Both the position numbers and the translations under genes were made by a program. The notes beneath the pieces were generated by a model. The model ran no database searches, was not told the origin of the DNA, and saw only the letters and a program-made list of their open reading frames with translations. DNA of 64,000 nucleotides, taken from assembly GCA_947450025.1 (NCBI GenBank), contig CANFTW010000001.1:124001-188000 (forward strand), in the 5' to 3' direction. Of this stretch, positions 27,360 to 37,143 are shown piece after piece (positions within the stretch are counted from its first letter, which is position 1; each line of letters starts with the position of its first letter). The stretch is from Bacteroidota bacterium (GTDB lineage Bacteria > Bacteroidota > Bacteroidia > B-17B0 > Aurantibacillaceae).

Positions 27360-28025
27360 TTATTTATTAGAACTAGATTTTTTCTTATCATCTGACTGAA
27401 TGGCTTGAGAAGATTTTATTTCTTTTTTAAAAGGTTTATCCTGAGCCTCAATATCACATGATATTTTTATAGCTTGTTTCATCACTTTCATTACACATTC
27501 AGAAGGTTGAACATAAATTTGTTTGACTGAACTATCTGGCATTGTAAAAGACATATCTGTTGCAAAACTTTTTGGTCCCTCAAACAAAAAAGGATCTTTA
27601 AAATAATCTTCTAAATGTATGTCTTTTATGTGAATTTTCTTTCCTAAAACCATAGTATATAATTCAAATACAGCTCTTGTAATCTTAATAGATATTACAT
27701 TAGATTTATTATCATAGATGATTTTTACATGCCCAATAACCTCAGATTGATAACTGAATGGACCGACATCTACTTTTGCATTACAGGTAAAATCACTACT
27801 ATCTGGCTTAAAATTAATTTTAGGATTTATGATTTTCCATTTATAATGCCCTTTAATCAGACCCAAAACTTCATAGGCGCTAGTTCCATTAATTTCTCCT
27901 ATAGCAGCAAACACTTTATTTACAGACCGTTCACTTAAAACAAAAGCAAAATCAATAGGCGACTGACCCACTAAAAGAGATGAAAAATGAATAAAAAAAA
28001 GAATAATAATTTTCTTAAATTGCAT
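27360..28025 (-). CDS. Exported protein of unknown function
   Basis: 221 residues from ATG 28025 (MQFKKIIILFFIHFSSLLVGQ signal peptide); an ATG at 28094 is in frame, but the extra residues are less signal-like. The mature part is beta-rich (KVDVGPFSYQSEVIGHVKIIYDNKSNVISIKI) with a Ser/Lys tail (SDDKKKSSSNK). No family recognised. First gene of the GT39/PAP2 operon, so probably a periplasmic or outer-membrane accessory. Confidence 0.78.
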   Translation of the reverse strand: MQFKKIIILFFIHFSSLLVGQSPIDFAFVLSERSVNKVFAAIGEINGTSAYEVLGLIKGHYKWKIINPKINFKPDSSDFTCNAKVDVGPFSYQSEVIGHVKIIYDNKSNVISIKITRAVFELYTMVLGKKIHIKDIHLEDYFKDPFLFEGPKSFATDMSFTMPDSSVKQIYVQPSECVMKVMKQAIKISCDIEAQDKPFKKEIKSSQAIQSDDKKKSSSNK

Positions 28026-28122
28026 GCTGTAAATATATAATTTTGCTGTTCTTATACCTCGATAAAAATAAATACTAAATAATATAAAAAACATTCATTT
28101 TTCTTTTTTTAACTAACATATT

Positions 28123-29397
28123 ATGATAATAAAAGCTAATAATCCTGCACTTTCATCTTGGATTCCTGTTGATTCGAACTCTGACTTTCCTATACAAAAC
28201 TTACCTTTTGGTATTTATTCAGATTCAACTGTAAAACACCATACGTGTTCTGCTATTGGCAATTATGTTATTGATTTATATGAATTAGCTAATCATGGCT
28301 ATTTTAGCGATTTAAAAATCACTAAAGATGTTTTTAACCAAACCTATTTAAATGATTTTATAGAATTAGGGAAAGAAACCACACGATTAATTCGCGAGAG
28401 ATTATCTGACCTATTAAATACTAATAATCCAGAATTGCAAAGCAATAAATCTGCTTTTGATACAATTTTCAAGATTCAATCAAGTATTCAATTATTATTA
28501 CCGGTGAAAGTTGGAGATTATACAGACTTCTACAGCAGCATTGATCATGCCACCAATATAGGAACTATGATTAGAGATCCTAAAAATGCGTTAATGCCTA
28601 ACTGGAAATATATTCCTGTTGGTTACCATGGAAGAGCTAGTAGTATCACTGTTAGCGGAACTCCACTACACCGTCCTAAAGGACAAATGAAACCAGCTGA
28701 TGCAGAGGTTCCTACGTTTGGGCCATGTAAGTTACTTGATTTTGAATTAGAAACAGCCTACATTATTGGTAAATCAAGCAAACTTGGAGAGAGTATTAGT
28801 ACTGAAAAGGCAGACGATTATATTTTTGGGATGGTATTATTTAATGATTGGAGTGCTCGTGATATACAAACTTGGGAATACATTCCTTTAGGGCCCTTTT
28901 TATCTAAAAATTTCGCTTCTACCATTTCTCCTTGGATTGTAACGTTAGATGCATTGGAACCATTTAGAACAAAAGGTTACGACCAAGAGCCTAAAGTGTT
29001 TCCATATTTAGAATATACAGGAAATAAAAATGTTGACATCAAATTACAAGTAGCCATACAACCAGAAAATGGGGAGGAAACTGTTATTTGTAACTCTAAT
29101 TATAAATACATGTATTGGACAATGGAACAACAATTAGCTCATCATACCGTAAATGGCTGTAATGTTAATGTTGGTGATATGATGGGAAGTGGCACTATTA
29201 GTGGTCCAAAACCACATGAATATGGCAGTATGATGGAATTGAGCTGGAAGGGAACAAAACCATTAAAGTTAAATGATGGAAGTGAACGTAAATTCATTAA
29301 TGATAATGATACTGTTATTTTAAGAGGCCATTGTCAAAATGACCAAATAAGAATTGGATTTGGTGAATGTAAAGCAAAATTACTACCGGCAATTTAA
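28123..29397 (+). CDS. fahA: Fumarylacetoacetase
   Basis: 424 residues, full length for the bacterial/animal FAH enzyme, the last step of tyrosine degradation (fumarylacetoacetate to fumarate and acetoacetate). DYTDFYSSIDHATNIG carries the metal Asp and catalytic His region, GYHGRASSI and FELETAYIIGK further pocket residues, and NDWSARDIQTWEY the second metal site. The N-terminal SH3-like domain is present. Other tyrosine-pathway genes are not in the window. Confidence 0.96.
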   Translation: MIIKANNPALSSWIPVDSNSDFPIQNLPFGIYSDSTVKHHTCSAIGNYVIDLYELANHGYFSDLKITKDVFNQTYLNDFIELGKETTRLIRERLSDLLNTNNPELQSNKSAFDTIFKIQSSIQLLLPVKVGDYTDFYSSIDHATNIGTMIRDPKNALMPNWKYIPVGYHGRASSITVSGTPLHRPKGQMKPADAEVPTFGPCKLLDFELETAYIIGKSSKLGESISTEKADDYIFGMVLFNDWSARDIQTWEYIPLGPFLSKNFASTISPWIVTLDALEPFRTKGYDQEPKVFPYLEYTGNKNVDIKLQVAIQPENGEETVICNSNYKYMYWTMEQQLAHHTVNGCNVNVGDMMGSGTISGPKPHEYGSMMELSWKGTKPLKLNDGSERKFINDNDTVILRGHCQNDQIRIGFGECKAKLLPAI

Positions 29398-29427
29398 TTC
29401 AAAATGATTATTTAGACCTTATGATGT

Positions 29428-29655
29428 ATGAACAGTCATCAAAAACCAAGAAAGGAAACATTAGAAAAATGGCATAAAGATCCTAATAATTGGAAATTAG
29501 GTATTTTCTACTTTAATAAACAAGATAAGCGAATTTTTCCTCCTAAAAAACTTGCCCAATTTGGATGGACCGTCAATTTTGCTAATCCAATTTCCATACT
29601 TGCGATTATTTTAATCATTACTGTTACTATTTTAATTACAAAATTACGTAGTTAA
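29428..29655 (+). CDS. DUF5808 small membrane protein
   Basis: 75 residues. WHKDPNNWKLGIFYFNKQDKRIFPPKKLAQFGWTVNFANP is the DUF5808 signature, followed by one C-terminal membrane helix (SILAIILIITVTILITKL). Function unknown. Thirty base pairs after fahA, probably co-transcribed. Confidence 0.85.
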   Translation: MNSHQKPRKETLEKWHKDPNNWKLGIFYFNKQDKRIFPPKKLAQFGWTVNFANPISILAIILIITVTILITKLRS

Positions 29656-29765
29656 AATACTTATTTCCGAAACTAAGTCAATCGCTACTTTTTTAATAGA
29701 AGTATAATCCATCTAAGAAAATCTCCCTTAAGTATCTTTTGTGTTAAAACTAACTTAACTCAGTG

Positions 29766-29791
29766 CTAAAAATGATATTAATCATTTTTAG
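29766..29791. promoter_or_regulatory. Palindrome with Crp/Fnr-like core
   Basis: CTAAAAATGAT and its exact complement are separated by ATTA. The centre, TGAT-N4-ATCA, resembles the FNR/CRP-family half-sites TTGAT-N4-ATCAA. It lies 44-69 bp before the universal stress gene. It could equally act as a weak terminator hairpin for fahA-DUF5808. Confidence 0.45.
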
Positions 29792-29834
29792 TAGGGACAT
29801 ATAGAGTAACTTCATGGTACTAAAAAAAACAACC

Positions 29835-30668
29835 ATGTCTAAAATCGTCATCACCACAGACTTTTCAAGTAATTCAAAATCAGGAATTAAATTTGCTTTT
29901 CAGTTTGCCTCTAAAACAAACAGTGAAATTATTTTTTATCATGTATTCGAAGGATTTTCTGACAATAGCTGGGAACCAAAAAAAGGGAAAGAAAAAAACC
30001 AAAATGAAATCAGTTTAGAAAAACTTAAAAAATATATTCAAAAAATAATTTCAGAAAGTAATTTACCTTATGCTAAGTATAAATGCATTGTTGAAACAGG
30101 TATAGATACAAAAAACATGATTTTAGATTATGCAAAAAAATGTAAGGCAAATTATATTTGCATTAGTTTACGAGGCGCTGGCATTGCAAAAAAAATATTA
30201 GGCTCTAATACGTCTTTTTTAATTCAGCATTCAACTATTCCATTAATTGTAATACCTAAATCTTATCGTGTAAGTGAATATAAAGAAATTTGGTATTCCT
30301 CAGATTTAACAAATTTAAAATCCGAATTAAATCAAGTTCAAAAATTTGCTAGTAATTTAAAAGCACCAATACATGTATATAACTATGAGTATATGATAGA
30401 GGTAGATGAAATTAAAAACAAATTAGTTAAAATGGCTTCTAAATATGAATCTGAAAATATTCATTTTCATTTTAGAAAAATGAAAATTGAAAATACTTTA
30501 TCTGAAAATTTACAAAGCGACTTAAAAAAACATAAACCATCCATGATTGTGTTATTTACAAAACTCAACAAAAGTTGGTTTGAAAGATTATTTTATAGAA
30601 ACAATACCGCAGAGGTAACTTTTGACACAAAAACACCACTATTAATACTTAGAAAAAAAACAAAATAA
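29835..30668 (+). CDS. Universal stress protein, tandem UspA domains
   Basis: 277 residues from ATG 29835 (MSKIVITTDFSSNSKSGIKFAFQFA); a start at 29814 would add seven residues. Two UspA domains: the first is complete, with ILGSNTSFLIQHSTIPLIVIP matching the usual G-x2-G-x9-G(S/T) end. The second is divergent and ends in NTAEVTFDTKTPLLILRK. Cytoplasmic stress protein. A Crp/Fnr-like palindrome lies upstream. Confidence 0.87.
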   Translation: MSKIVITTDFSSNSKSGIKFAFQFASKTNSEIIFYHVFEGFSDNSWEPKKGKEKNQNEISLEKLKKYIQKIISESNLPYAKYKCIVETGIDTKNMILDYAKKCKANYICISLRGAGIAKKILGSNTSFLIQHSTIPLIVIPKSYRVSEYKEIWYSSDLTNLKSELNQVQKFASNLKAPIHVYNYEYMIEVDEIKNKLVKMASKYESENIHFHFRKMKIENTLSENLQSDLKKHKPSMIVLFTKLNKSWFERLFYRNNTAEVTFDTKTPLLILRKKTK

Positions 30669-30684
30669 ACCCTTAATAGCCAAA

Positions 30685-30720
30685 AAAAAAGCGACTTAGT
30701 ATATACTAAGTCGCTTTTTT
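30685..30720. terminator. Bidirectional intrinsic terminator
   Basis: Perfect 18+18 bp palindrome (A6 then GCGACTTAGTAT and complement) with T6 at each end. Lies between the usp gene and the end of the convergent cys/met operon. Confidence 0.92.
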
Positions 30721-30736
30721 GTTTAAAATAGATAAA

Positions 30737-31186
30737 TTAATTCAAATCAAATGTTTCTTTTTCAGCAAGCGTTAATAATCCTTTTCCGAATTTTTGCATT
30801 CGATCTGCGAAGCGTTGTTTAACTCTTTCAGAAATTGGAATTGGATTCCCTTCTTCATCAATTCTAACAAATTTAACATTAGTATGTGTTACAATCTCTT
30901 GTTCTCCAGTATATACATTGTGTTTTCTAATTTCCATATAGAGTTCTAAAGAAGACGTACCAAACTTTAAAACATTACCATAGATTTTTAAAATACTACC
31001 AACCTTTACTGGTTTTTTAAATACTAATTCATCAAATTTTATTGTCACCATTCGAGGAGTATCGCATAACTGAGAGGCATATGAACCTGCTGCATCATCA
31101 ATTAAAGACATTAATGTTCCGCCAAACATATTGTCATGAATACCGATATCAAATTTCTTGCAGATATATGTTGTAATTAATTCCAT
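30737..31186 (-). CDS. Acyl-CoA thioesterase (hotdog, YciA/ACOT-like)
   Basis: 149 residues. HDNMFGGTLMSLIDDAAGSYASQL is the active-site helix of the acyl-CoA hydrolase hotdog group, and RMVTIKFDELVFKKPVKVGSILKIYGNVLKFGTSSLELYMEI the central sheet. Hydrolyses acyl-CoA esters; chain length is not visible. It follows cysN by 12 bp and is the last gene before the terminator, so it probably rides on the sulfur operon. Confidence 0.88.
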   Translation of the reverse strand: MELITTYICKKFDIGIHDNMFGGTLMSLIDDAAGSYASQLCDTPRMVTIKFDELVFKKPVKVGSILKIYGNVLKFGTSSLELYMEIRKHNVYTGEQEIVTHTNVKFVRIDEEGNPIPISERVKQRFADRMQKFGKGLLTLAEKETFDLN

Positions 31187-31198
31187 TTATAATTTATT

Positions 31199-32443
31199 TT
31201 AATTTATTGTTCCAGCAGCTATCGTATTATTTGTATTTTCACTAATTAAAATAAAAGCTCCAGTGTTTCGATTATCAATATAACGATCAAAACAAATAGG
31301 CTCTGCTGTTTTTATTAAGACTTTACAAATATCATTTAATCTCATTGTTCCATCACTTTCTTTTTCTATTGATGAATGAATATCTATTTTACTAATCACT
31401 TCTTTAACAACCGCTTTCGTTCTAAAAGAATTTTGCTGAAAAAGTATTTTTTGACCTGGAACATAATTGGCACTATCCATCCAGCAAATAATAGCTATTA
31501 TTTCTTTTTCTATTTTTGGTAAATCTTCTGTAAGAACAATACTATTTCCACGACTTATATCTAAATCATCTTTAAAATGAAAAACAATTGGAGCGTTTGT
31601 TTCTGCAACATTAACTTCATGCTGATTCATTTCAATTTTATCTATGATCGTTTCAATTCCTGAAGGTAATACGGTAACTTTTTGTCCTTTTTTATAAGTC
31701 CCACTTAATACTTTTCCTGCAAAACCTCTATAATCGTGTAATGTATTTGTTTGAGGACGGATAATATATTGAACTTGAAAACGAGATTGGTTACTTAACT
31801 TTGGTTTATCAATTTCAATGATCTCCAAAAAATTTAATAGAGATTTTCCTTGATACCATAACATGTTTTTTGATTGACTTACAACATTATCTCCTTGCAA
31901 AGCACAAACGGGAATAAATGAAATATCATTAAGCTGTAATTGCCTCGAAAACTCCATATAATCATTTTCAATTTGCTTGTATTTCTCTTCAGAGTAATTT
32001 ATCAAATCCATTTTATTGATACAGATGACAACATGAGGTATTCTAAGTATCGATGCAATAATAGAATGCCGTTTAGTTTGATCGGTCAAACCATTTCTTG
32101 CATCTATTAAAATGAGTGCTAATTCAGCAGTAGAGGCTCCCGTAAACATGTTTCGAGTATATTCAAGATGACCAGGAGTATCGGCCACAATAAATTGACG
32201 GTTGCCAGTAGTAAAATATTTATAAGCAACGTCAATTGTAATACCTTGTGTTCTTTCTGCTCTTAATCCATCCGTTAATAAAGCTAAATCAATTTCGGTG
32301 TCACCTCCTTTTACTTTACTTTGCTTTGTTAATGTTTCAATAATGTCAGTTGAAATAGCATGACTATCATACAACAAACGACCAATCAGTGTACTCTTAC
32401 CATCATCTACATTTCCTGCTGTAAAAAATCTTAATAGTTGCAT
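31199..32443 (-). CDS. cysN: Sulfate adenylyltransferase subunit 1 (GTPase)
   Basis: 414 residues. GTPase motifs are intact: GNVDDGKSTLIGRLLYDS, DTPGHLEYTRNM and CINKMDL, followed by EF-Tu-like beta-barrel domains. With CysD it activates sulfate to APS. No APS kinase (CysC) domain is fused, so PAPS formation, if any, needs another gene. 3 bp downstream of cysD. Confidence 0.95.
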   Translation of the reverse strand: MQLLRFFTAGNVDDGKSTLIGRLLYDSHAISTDIIETLTKQSKVKGGDTEIDLALLTDGLRAERTQGITIDVAYKYFTTGNRQFIVADTPGHLEYTRNMFTGASTAELALILIDARNGLTDQTKRHSIIASILRIPHVVICINKMDLINYSEEKYKQIENDYMEFSRQLQLNDISFIPVCALQGDNVVSQSKNMLWYQGKSLLNFLEIIEIDKPKLSNQSRFQVQYIIRPQTNTLHDYRGFAGKVLSGTYKKGQKVTVLPSGIETIIDKIEMNQHEVNVAETNAPIVFHFKDDLDISRGNSIVLTEDLPKIEKEIIAIICWMDSANYVPGQKILFQQNSFRTKAVVKEVISKIDIHSSIEKESDGTMRLNDICKVLIKTAEPICFDRYIDNRNTGAFILISENTNNTIAAGTIN

Positions 32444-32446
32444 AAG

Positions 32447-33355
32447 CTAAAAATACCCTCCTTTCTTTCTATCCTCCATAGCCGCTTCGCTTATTCTATC
32501 GTCCATTCGGGTAGCGCCACGTTCACTAATTTTAGTTTCTAATAATTCTTTTATAATATCATCTACGGTGGAAGCTTTACTTTCTATTGCTGAAGTGCAA
32601 GTCATATCTCCTACTGTTCGATATCTGACATTTTTTTTAACAACGACATCATTTTCTTCACGCTGCACAAATTCATTCGTATTCATTAGCTGGCCATTTT
32701 CAGTTAAAATACACTCTCGAGAATGGGTAAAATAAATAGAAGGTAAATGAATGTTTTCTCTTTTGATATAATTCCAAACGTCTAATTCTGTCCAATTGCT
32801 GATTGGAAATACACGAACGTTTTCGCCTTTATTAATTTTACCGTTATAAATGTTCCATAATTCAGGGCGTTGCATCTTTGGATCCCATTGTCCAAATTCA
32901 TCTCGTACTGAAAAAATTCTTTCTTTAGCCCTAGCCTTTTCCTCATCTCTTCGAGCACCTCCTATACAAGCATCAAACTCAAACTCTTCAATCACATCTA
33001 GTAAGGTGTATGTTTGTAAAGGATTTCTGGTAGGAAATTTGCCTTTTCCATCTTGTAATTTCTTATTCAAAATTGTATCTGCTACATAACGAACAATTAA
33101 TTTTTCATCAATTTTCTTTACTAAATTATCTCTAAAAGAAATAGTTTCTTGGAAATTATGTCCAGTATCAATATGCACTAATGGAAACGGAAATTTACTT
33201 GGGCGAAATGCTTTCAAAGCTAAATGCACTAAACAAATACTATCTTTTCCACCACTAAACAACAAGGCTGGTCTTTCAAACTGACCCGCTACCTCTCTCA
33301 GAATATATATGGCTTCTGATTCTAATTCATCAAGGTAATCTAGTGGTTTACTCAT
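32447..33355 (-). CDS. cysD: Sulfate adenylyltransferase subunit 2
   Basis: 302 residues, full length. PALLFSGGKDSICLVHLALKAF is the PP-loop; GGARRDEEKARAKERIFSVRDEFGQWDPKMQRPELWNIYNG is a strong CysD signature, and the C-terminus ERGATRMDDRISEAAMEDRKKGGYF is conserved. ATP sulfurylase catalytic subunit. Between the MetZ-like gene and cysN, with gaps of 2-3 bp. Confidence 0.97.
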   Translation of the reverse strand: MSKPLDYLDELESEAIYILREVAGQFERPALLFSGGKDSICLVHLALKAFRPSKFPFPLVHIDTGHNFQETISFRDNLVKKIDEKLIVRYVADTILNKKLQDGKGKFPTRNPLQTYTLLDVIEEFEFDACIGGARRDEEKARAKERIFSVRDEFGQWDPKMQRPELWNIYNGKINKGENVRVFPISNWTELDVWNYIKRENIHLPSIYFTHSRECILTENGQLMNTNEFVQREENDVVVKKNVRYRTVGDMTCTSAIESKASTVDDIIKELLETKISERGATRMDDRISEAAMEDRKKGGYF

Positions 33356-33357
33356 TT

Positions 33358-34527
33358 TTAATTTTCTAATGCTTGTAGCAAATCTTTTAAAATATCTTCT
33401 TTATTTTCTAGTCCTATTGATACTCTTATTAATCCTGGGGTTATTCCAACATTTAGTCGTTCTGTTTCACTTAACTTACAATGTGTTGAAGAAGCAGGAT
33501 GAGTGACGATACTTCTAGCATCCCCTAAGTTAGGAGATATTTTAATCATTTTTAATGAATCTAAAAACTTTTTTGCTGGTTCGTAACCACCCTTAACTGA
33601 TACTGTAATAATTCCTCCACCAGCTTTCATTTGCTTTTTAGCAATAGCATGATAAGGATGAGATGGAAGAAATGGGTAAGACACATTCTCTAATTTGGAA
33701 TGTCCTTCTAATTGCTGAGCTACATATAAAGCATTATCACAATGTCTATCCATACGTAGGGCTAATGTTTCTAAACTCTTGCTTAATACCCAGGCATTAA
33801 ACGGACTCATAGATGGACCCGTTAATCTTCCAAACAAATAGATATCATGTATCAATTCTGTTTTACCTACCACTACTCCTCCTAATACTCGCCCCTGTCC
33901 ATCCATATATTTAGTAGCTGAATGAATGACTAGATCAGCGCCAAATTTAATTGGCTGTTGTAAATAAGGAGTAGCAAAGCAATTATCAACAATTAATAAA
34001 ATATGATATTTTTTAGCCACAGATGCAACCAATTCTAAATCAATTAATTCGATTGCTGGATTAGTAGGTGTTTCTAAATAAATAAATTTAGTCGCTGGTT
34101 TAATTAATTTCTCAATATCGGTAACACTATTCGTATTAAAATAAGAATGAGAAATATTCCATTTAGGAAAATACTTTGTGAAAATAGCATGTGTAGCTCC
34201 AAATACAGAAGAACATGACACAACATGATCTCCTGACTTTAAGAGTGCCATAAAAGTTGTGTAAATAGCTGACATGCCAGAAGCTGTCGCAAAGCCTGAC
34301 TCTGCTCCTTCTAATAAACATATTTTATTAATAAATTCGTTGGTATTTGGGTTCACATAACGAGAATAAATGAAATCATCTGATTCTTCATTAAATGCAG
34401 CACGCATATCTTCTGCCGAATCAAAAACAAAACTAGATGTTAAAAACAAAGGAGCTGAATGTTCATTATAATCGGTTCGTTCTAATTGGGCTCTGATAGC
34501 TTTTGTTTCAAATTGTTTATTTTCCAT
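33358..34527 (-). CDS. metZ: Cys/Met-metabolism PLP enzyme, O-succinyl/acetylhomoserine sulfhydrylase-like
   Basis: 389 residues of the cystathionine-gamma-synthase family. YSRYVNPNTNEFINKICLLEGAE, and DLVIHSATKYMDGQGRVLGGVVVG with the PLP Lys. The SATKYMDGQGRVLGG string is what I associate with MetZ rather than MetB or CGL. It is the second PLP sulfur enzyme of the operon besides MetY, so it may work with another nucleophile or substrate. Exact reaction uncertain. Confidence 0.85.
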   Translation of the reverse strand: MENKQFETKAIRAQLERTDYNEHSAPLFLTSSFVFDSAEDMRAAFNEESDDFIYSRYVNPNTNEFINKICLLEGAESGFATASGMSAIYTTFMALLKSGDHVVSCSSVFGATHAIFTKYFPKWNISHSYFNTNSVTDIEKLIKPATKFIYLETPTNPAIELIDLELVASVAKKYHILLIVDNCFATPYLQQPIKFGADLVIHSATKYMDGQGRVLGGVVVGKTELIHDIYLFGRLTGPSMSPFNAWVLSKSLETLALRMDRHCDNALYVAQQLEGHSKLENVSYPFLPSHPYHAIAKKQMKAGGGIITVSVKGGYEPAKKFLDSLKMIKISPNLGDARSIVTHPASSTHCKLSETERLNVGITPGLIRVSIGLENKEDILKDLLQALEN

Positions 34528-34530
34528 ATT

Positions 34531-34950
34531 CTAGATTAATGTAACCTTGTAAGTAATTTTTGCTGTTGGCTCCAGAGTTTTAGTAACCGAACAATATTTT
34601 TCCATTGATAATTTCACTGCTCTTTCTGCTTTTTCTATATCAATATTTCCTTTTAAAATAAAATTTACTTCAATTGTTTTAAATAAAGAATATCCTTCCA
34701 CACCAACTGGTTCTCGATCCCCATCAACTACAATTTCAAATGAATCAACCTCTTGTTTTTGTTTACGCAAAATAGAAACAATATCAATTGCACTACATCC
34801 CCCAATAGCAGCTAATAATAATTGCATTGGTCGCATTCCTTTATTATGCCCTCCAATATAAGATGAAGCATCAATCAAAACAGAATTACCATCCTCGTTT
34901 GTAGCTTCAAAATTAAAATTCGAATCAATTCTCTTTACATTAATACGCAT
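34531..34950 (-). CDS. OsmC-family protein
   Basis: 139 residues. LLLAAIGGCSAIDIVSILRKQKQEV and SMEKYCSVTKTLEP carry the two active Cys of OsmC/Ohr-type thiol peroxidases. Cytoplasmic detoxification of hydroperoxides, or handling of sulfur species, is the family role. Its presence between a homoserine-pathway gene and the sulfhydrylase suggests a sulfur-related substrate (inference). Confidence 0.9.
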   Translation of the reverse strand: MRINVKRIDSNFNFEATNEDGNSVLIDASSYIGGHNKGMRPMQLLLAAIGGCSAIDIVSILRKQKQEVDSFEIVVDGDREPVGVEGYSLFKTIEVNFILKGNIDIEKAERAVKLSMEKYCSVTKTLEPTAKITYKVTLI

Positions 34951-34979
34951 GATAAGTTTTATTTCAAATATAACTATTT

Positions 34980-35888
34980 TTAAAACTTTTGAGGATAGGT
35001 ATTAAGTGCAGAAAAATAAATTTCATACCAATCTTGTTTATCCAAATTAACATTTACAGATGTGGTTGCATTTTTAATACGACTAATGCTATTTGTACCC
35101 ACAATAGGTAAAGCGCCTAATTTTAATAGCCAGGCAATTGCTAATTGTTCTTCATTAACATTATAATTAGCTGCTATTCTTTTTAAGGTAGAACGAATAT
35201 TAAACGTAGATTCATCATTCTTATCTTCTAATCGTCCGCCAGCTAATGGCGACCATGCTAATGGGCGACTATATTGTTGTTTTATAAAATCAATAGTACC
35301 ATCTGTAATAGATTTCACATTTAGCAAATTAAGCTCCAAGTGATTTGTAATAATAGGGATACTTAAACGAGATTGCAATAATTGATGCTGATGTACTGTA
35401 AAATTAGCAACCCCAACATGTTTTATTGTCCCTTTTTTTACAAGTGTAGTTAATACCGAAGCTGTTTCATCGGCATCCATTAAAGGATCTGGATGATGAA
35501 GCAATAAAATATCAATATAATCCGTTCCTAAATTTTGTAACGAACGCTCCACACTTTTATTGATATGATCTGGACTACTGTCGTAAAAACGAGTACGATA
35601 TTCAGGACGAGATGAATCAATTATGTTAATTCCACATTTAGTAGATAATACGATATCTTCTCGTTTAATTTTACTTTCCTTAATGGCTTTACCAAATAAT
35701 GATTCTATTTGATAATTACCATATATATCAGCATGATCAAAAGTAGTAATACCTAAATCTAAACAAGCATGTAATTTTGCTTGTACTGTTTTATATGAAA
35801 TTCCATCGGGATCTTCCAAAGCTCTCCAAAAACTATATATTACAGGGGATACTTCTGGTCCGTTTTCTCCTAAACTAATCTTTTCCAT
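34980..35888 (-). CDS. Aldo/keto reductase, YdhF-like
   Basis: 302 residues, TIM-barrel AKR. FDHADIYGNYQIESLFGKAI holds the catalytic Asp and Tyr, VLSTKCGI the Lys, and LLLHHPDPLMDADE the His. It is close to E. coli YdhF. Placed directly after hom with a 1-bp gap. A role in reducing aspartate semialdehyde-like aldehydes would be speculation. Confidence 0.9.
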   Translation of the reverse strand: MEKISLGENGPEVSPVIYSFWRALEDPDGISYKTVQAKLHACLDLGITTFDHADIYGNYQIESLFGKAIKESKIKREDIVLSTKCGINIIDSSRPEYRTRFYDSSPDHINKSVERSLQNLGTDYIDILLLHHPDPLMDADETASVLTTLVKKGTIKHVGVANFTVHQHQLLQSRLSIPIITNHLELNLLNVKSITDGTIDFIKQQYSRPLAWSPLAGGRLEDKNDESTFNIRSTLKRIAANYNVNEEQLAIAWLLKLGALPIVGTNSISRIKNATTSVNVNLDKQDWYEIYFSALNTYPQKF

Positions 35889-35889
35889 C

Positions 35890-37140
35890 TTAATAACTAA
35901 CTAATTCTTTTTTGAATACTGTTTTCTTTGATTCTTCCTTTGCTAAACTTACTTTTTCATCAACTAATGAAATAAATAAGTTGTTTTTTAAAATATAATC
36001 ACGGTTTGCGATCAGGTGAGTTAGATTTACCTTGCCAACAACATAGTGATAGTCCTTACTTGTATATTTTTCTGAAATTTCATCAAATATAATTTGCTTT
36101 AAATCATCATTATTATTGTATCTAAAATACGCTTCAATAACTACATCATTAGTAAATGTCGGAGCATGTTTTTGAGCATATTTTTTAAACTCGTATTTAT
36201 ATCCATGAGATAAGGCTGAAATATCTGATAACACGGCTGCACCAGTTGGATAAGACCCAGCGCCTCTTCCTTGTAAGAACTGTTCTCCAGAGAACTTACC
36301 CTCTACAATCACTCCATTAAACTCATTATCGACGTTATACAAATGATTGTGTTCTTTAATAAATCGAGGTGCAACAAATACGCTTACTTTATCATCATCT
36401 AAACGTTGAATAATGGGGGTCAATTTAATCTTATAACCTTTTTCGGAAGCATATTTTATATCATTTTCATGCAAAGTTGTAATACCAATATTCAAAACTT
36501 CTTCTTGTTTTATAATTAAGCCAAAAGCATGCAAAGCTATAATCACTGCTTTAAACTTCGCATCAAAACCTTCTACATCATTAGTAGGATCTGACTCGGC
36601 AAAACCTTTATCTTGAGCTTGTTTAAGAGCATTTGCATACGATAATTTTTCGGCAATTGTTTTTGTTAAAATATAGTTAGTTGTTCCATTAAAAATACCC
36701 GACACTTTTTCTAATTCTTCATTATCAAAATATTCTTCTAAAGAACGAATGATTGGAATACTTCCACAAGCAGATGCTTCATATAATAACGATACATTAT
36801 TTTCTTGTTGCAAACGATACAACTCTTCTAAATGAGTAGCCAATAATTTTTTATTAGCCGTTACAACATGTTTCCCTTTTTTTAATGCTTCACTTACTAT
36901 ATGAAATGCTTCTTCTGCATCATCAATTAATTCAACTACCACATCAATTTCAGGGTTATTTAAAATTTCCCATTTATCATATGTAATTAATTCTTTACCT
37001 ACGATACGAGGTTTAGTTTTGTTTTTTACTGCAATCTTGGCAATATCAGCTTTAAAACCCGTACTATTATTTAAAACGTGATAAAGTCCTTGTCCAACGC
37101 ATCCAAATCCAAATAATCCTATTTTTAATTTTTTGCTCAT
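35890..37140 (-). CDS. hom: Homoserine dehydrogenase
   Basis: 416 residues. IGLFGFGCVGQGLYHVL is the NAD(P) site, VTANKKLLATH and GIFNGTTNYILTK are catalytic-domain signatures, and AESDPTNDVEGFDAKFKAVIIALHAFG carries the active-site acidic cluster. The C-terminal part lacks a recognisable ACT motif. Converts aspartate semialdehyde to homoserine, the precursor used by MetX next door. 3 bp after metX. Confidence 0.95.
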   Translation of the reverse strand: MSKKLKIGLFGFGCVGQGLYHVLNNSTGFKADIAKIAVKNKTKPRIVGKELITYDKWEILNNPEIDVVVELIDDAEEAFHIVSEALKKGKHVVTANKKLLATHLEELYRLQQENNVSLLYEASACGSIPIIRSLEEYFDNEELEKVSGIFNGTTNYILTKTIAEKLSYANALKQAQDKGFAESDPTNDVEGFDAKFKAVIIALHAFGLIIKQEEVLNIGITTLHENDIKYASEKGYKIKLTPIIQRLDDDKVSVFVAPRFIKEHNHLYNVDNEFNGVIVEGKFSGEQFLQGRGAGSYPTGAAVLSDISALSHGYKYEFKKYAQKHAPTFTNDVVIEAYFRYNNNDDLKQIIFDEISEKYTSKDYHYVVGKVNLTHLIANRDYILKNNLFISLVDEKVSLAKEESKKTVFKKELVSY

Positions 37141-37143
37141 AAT

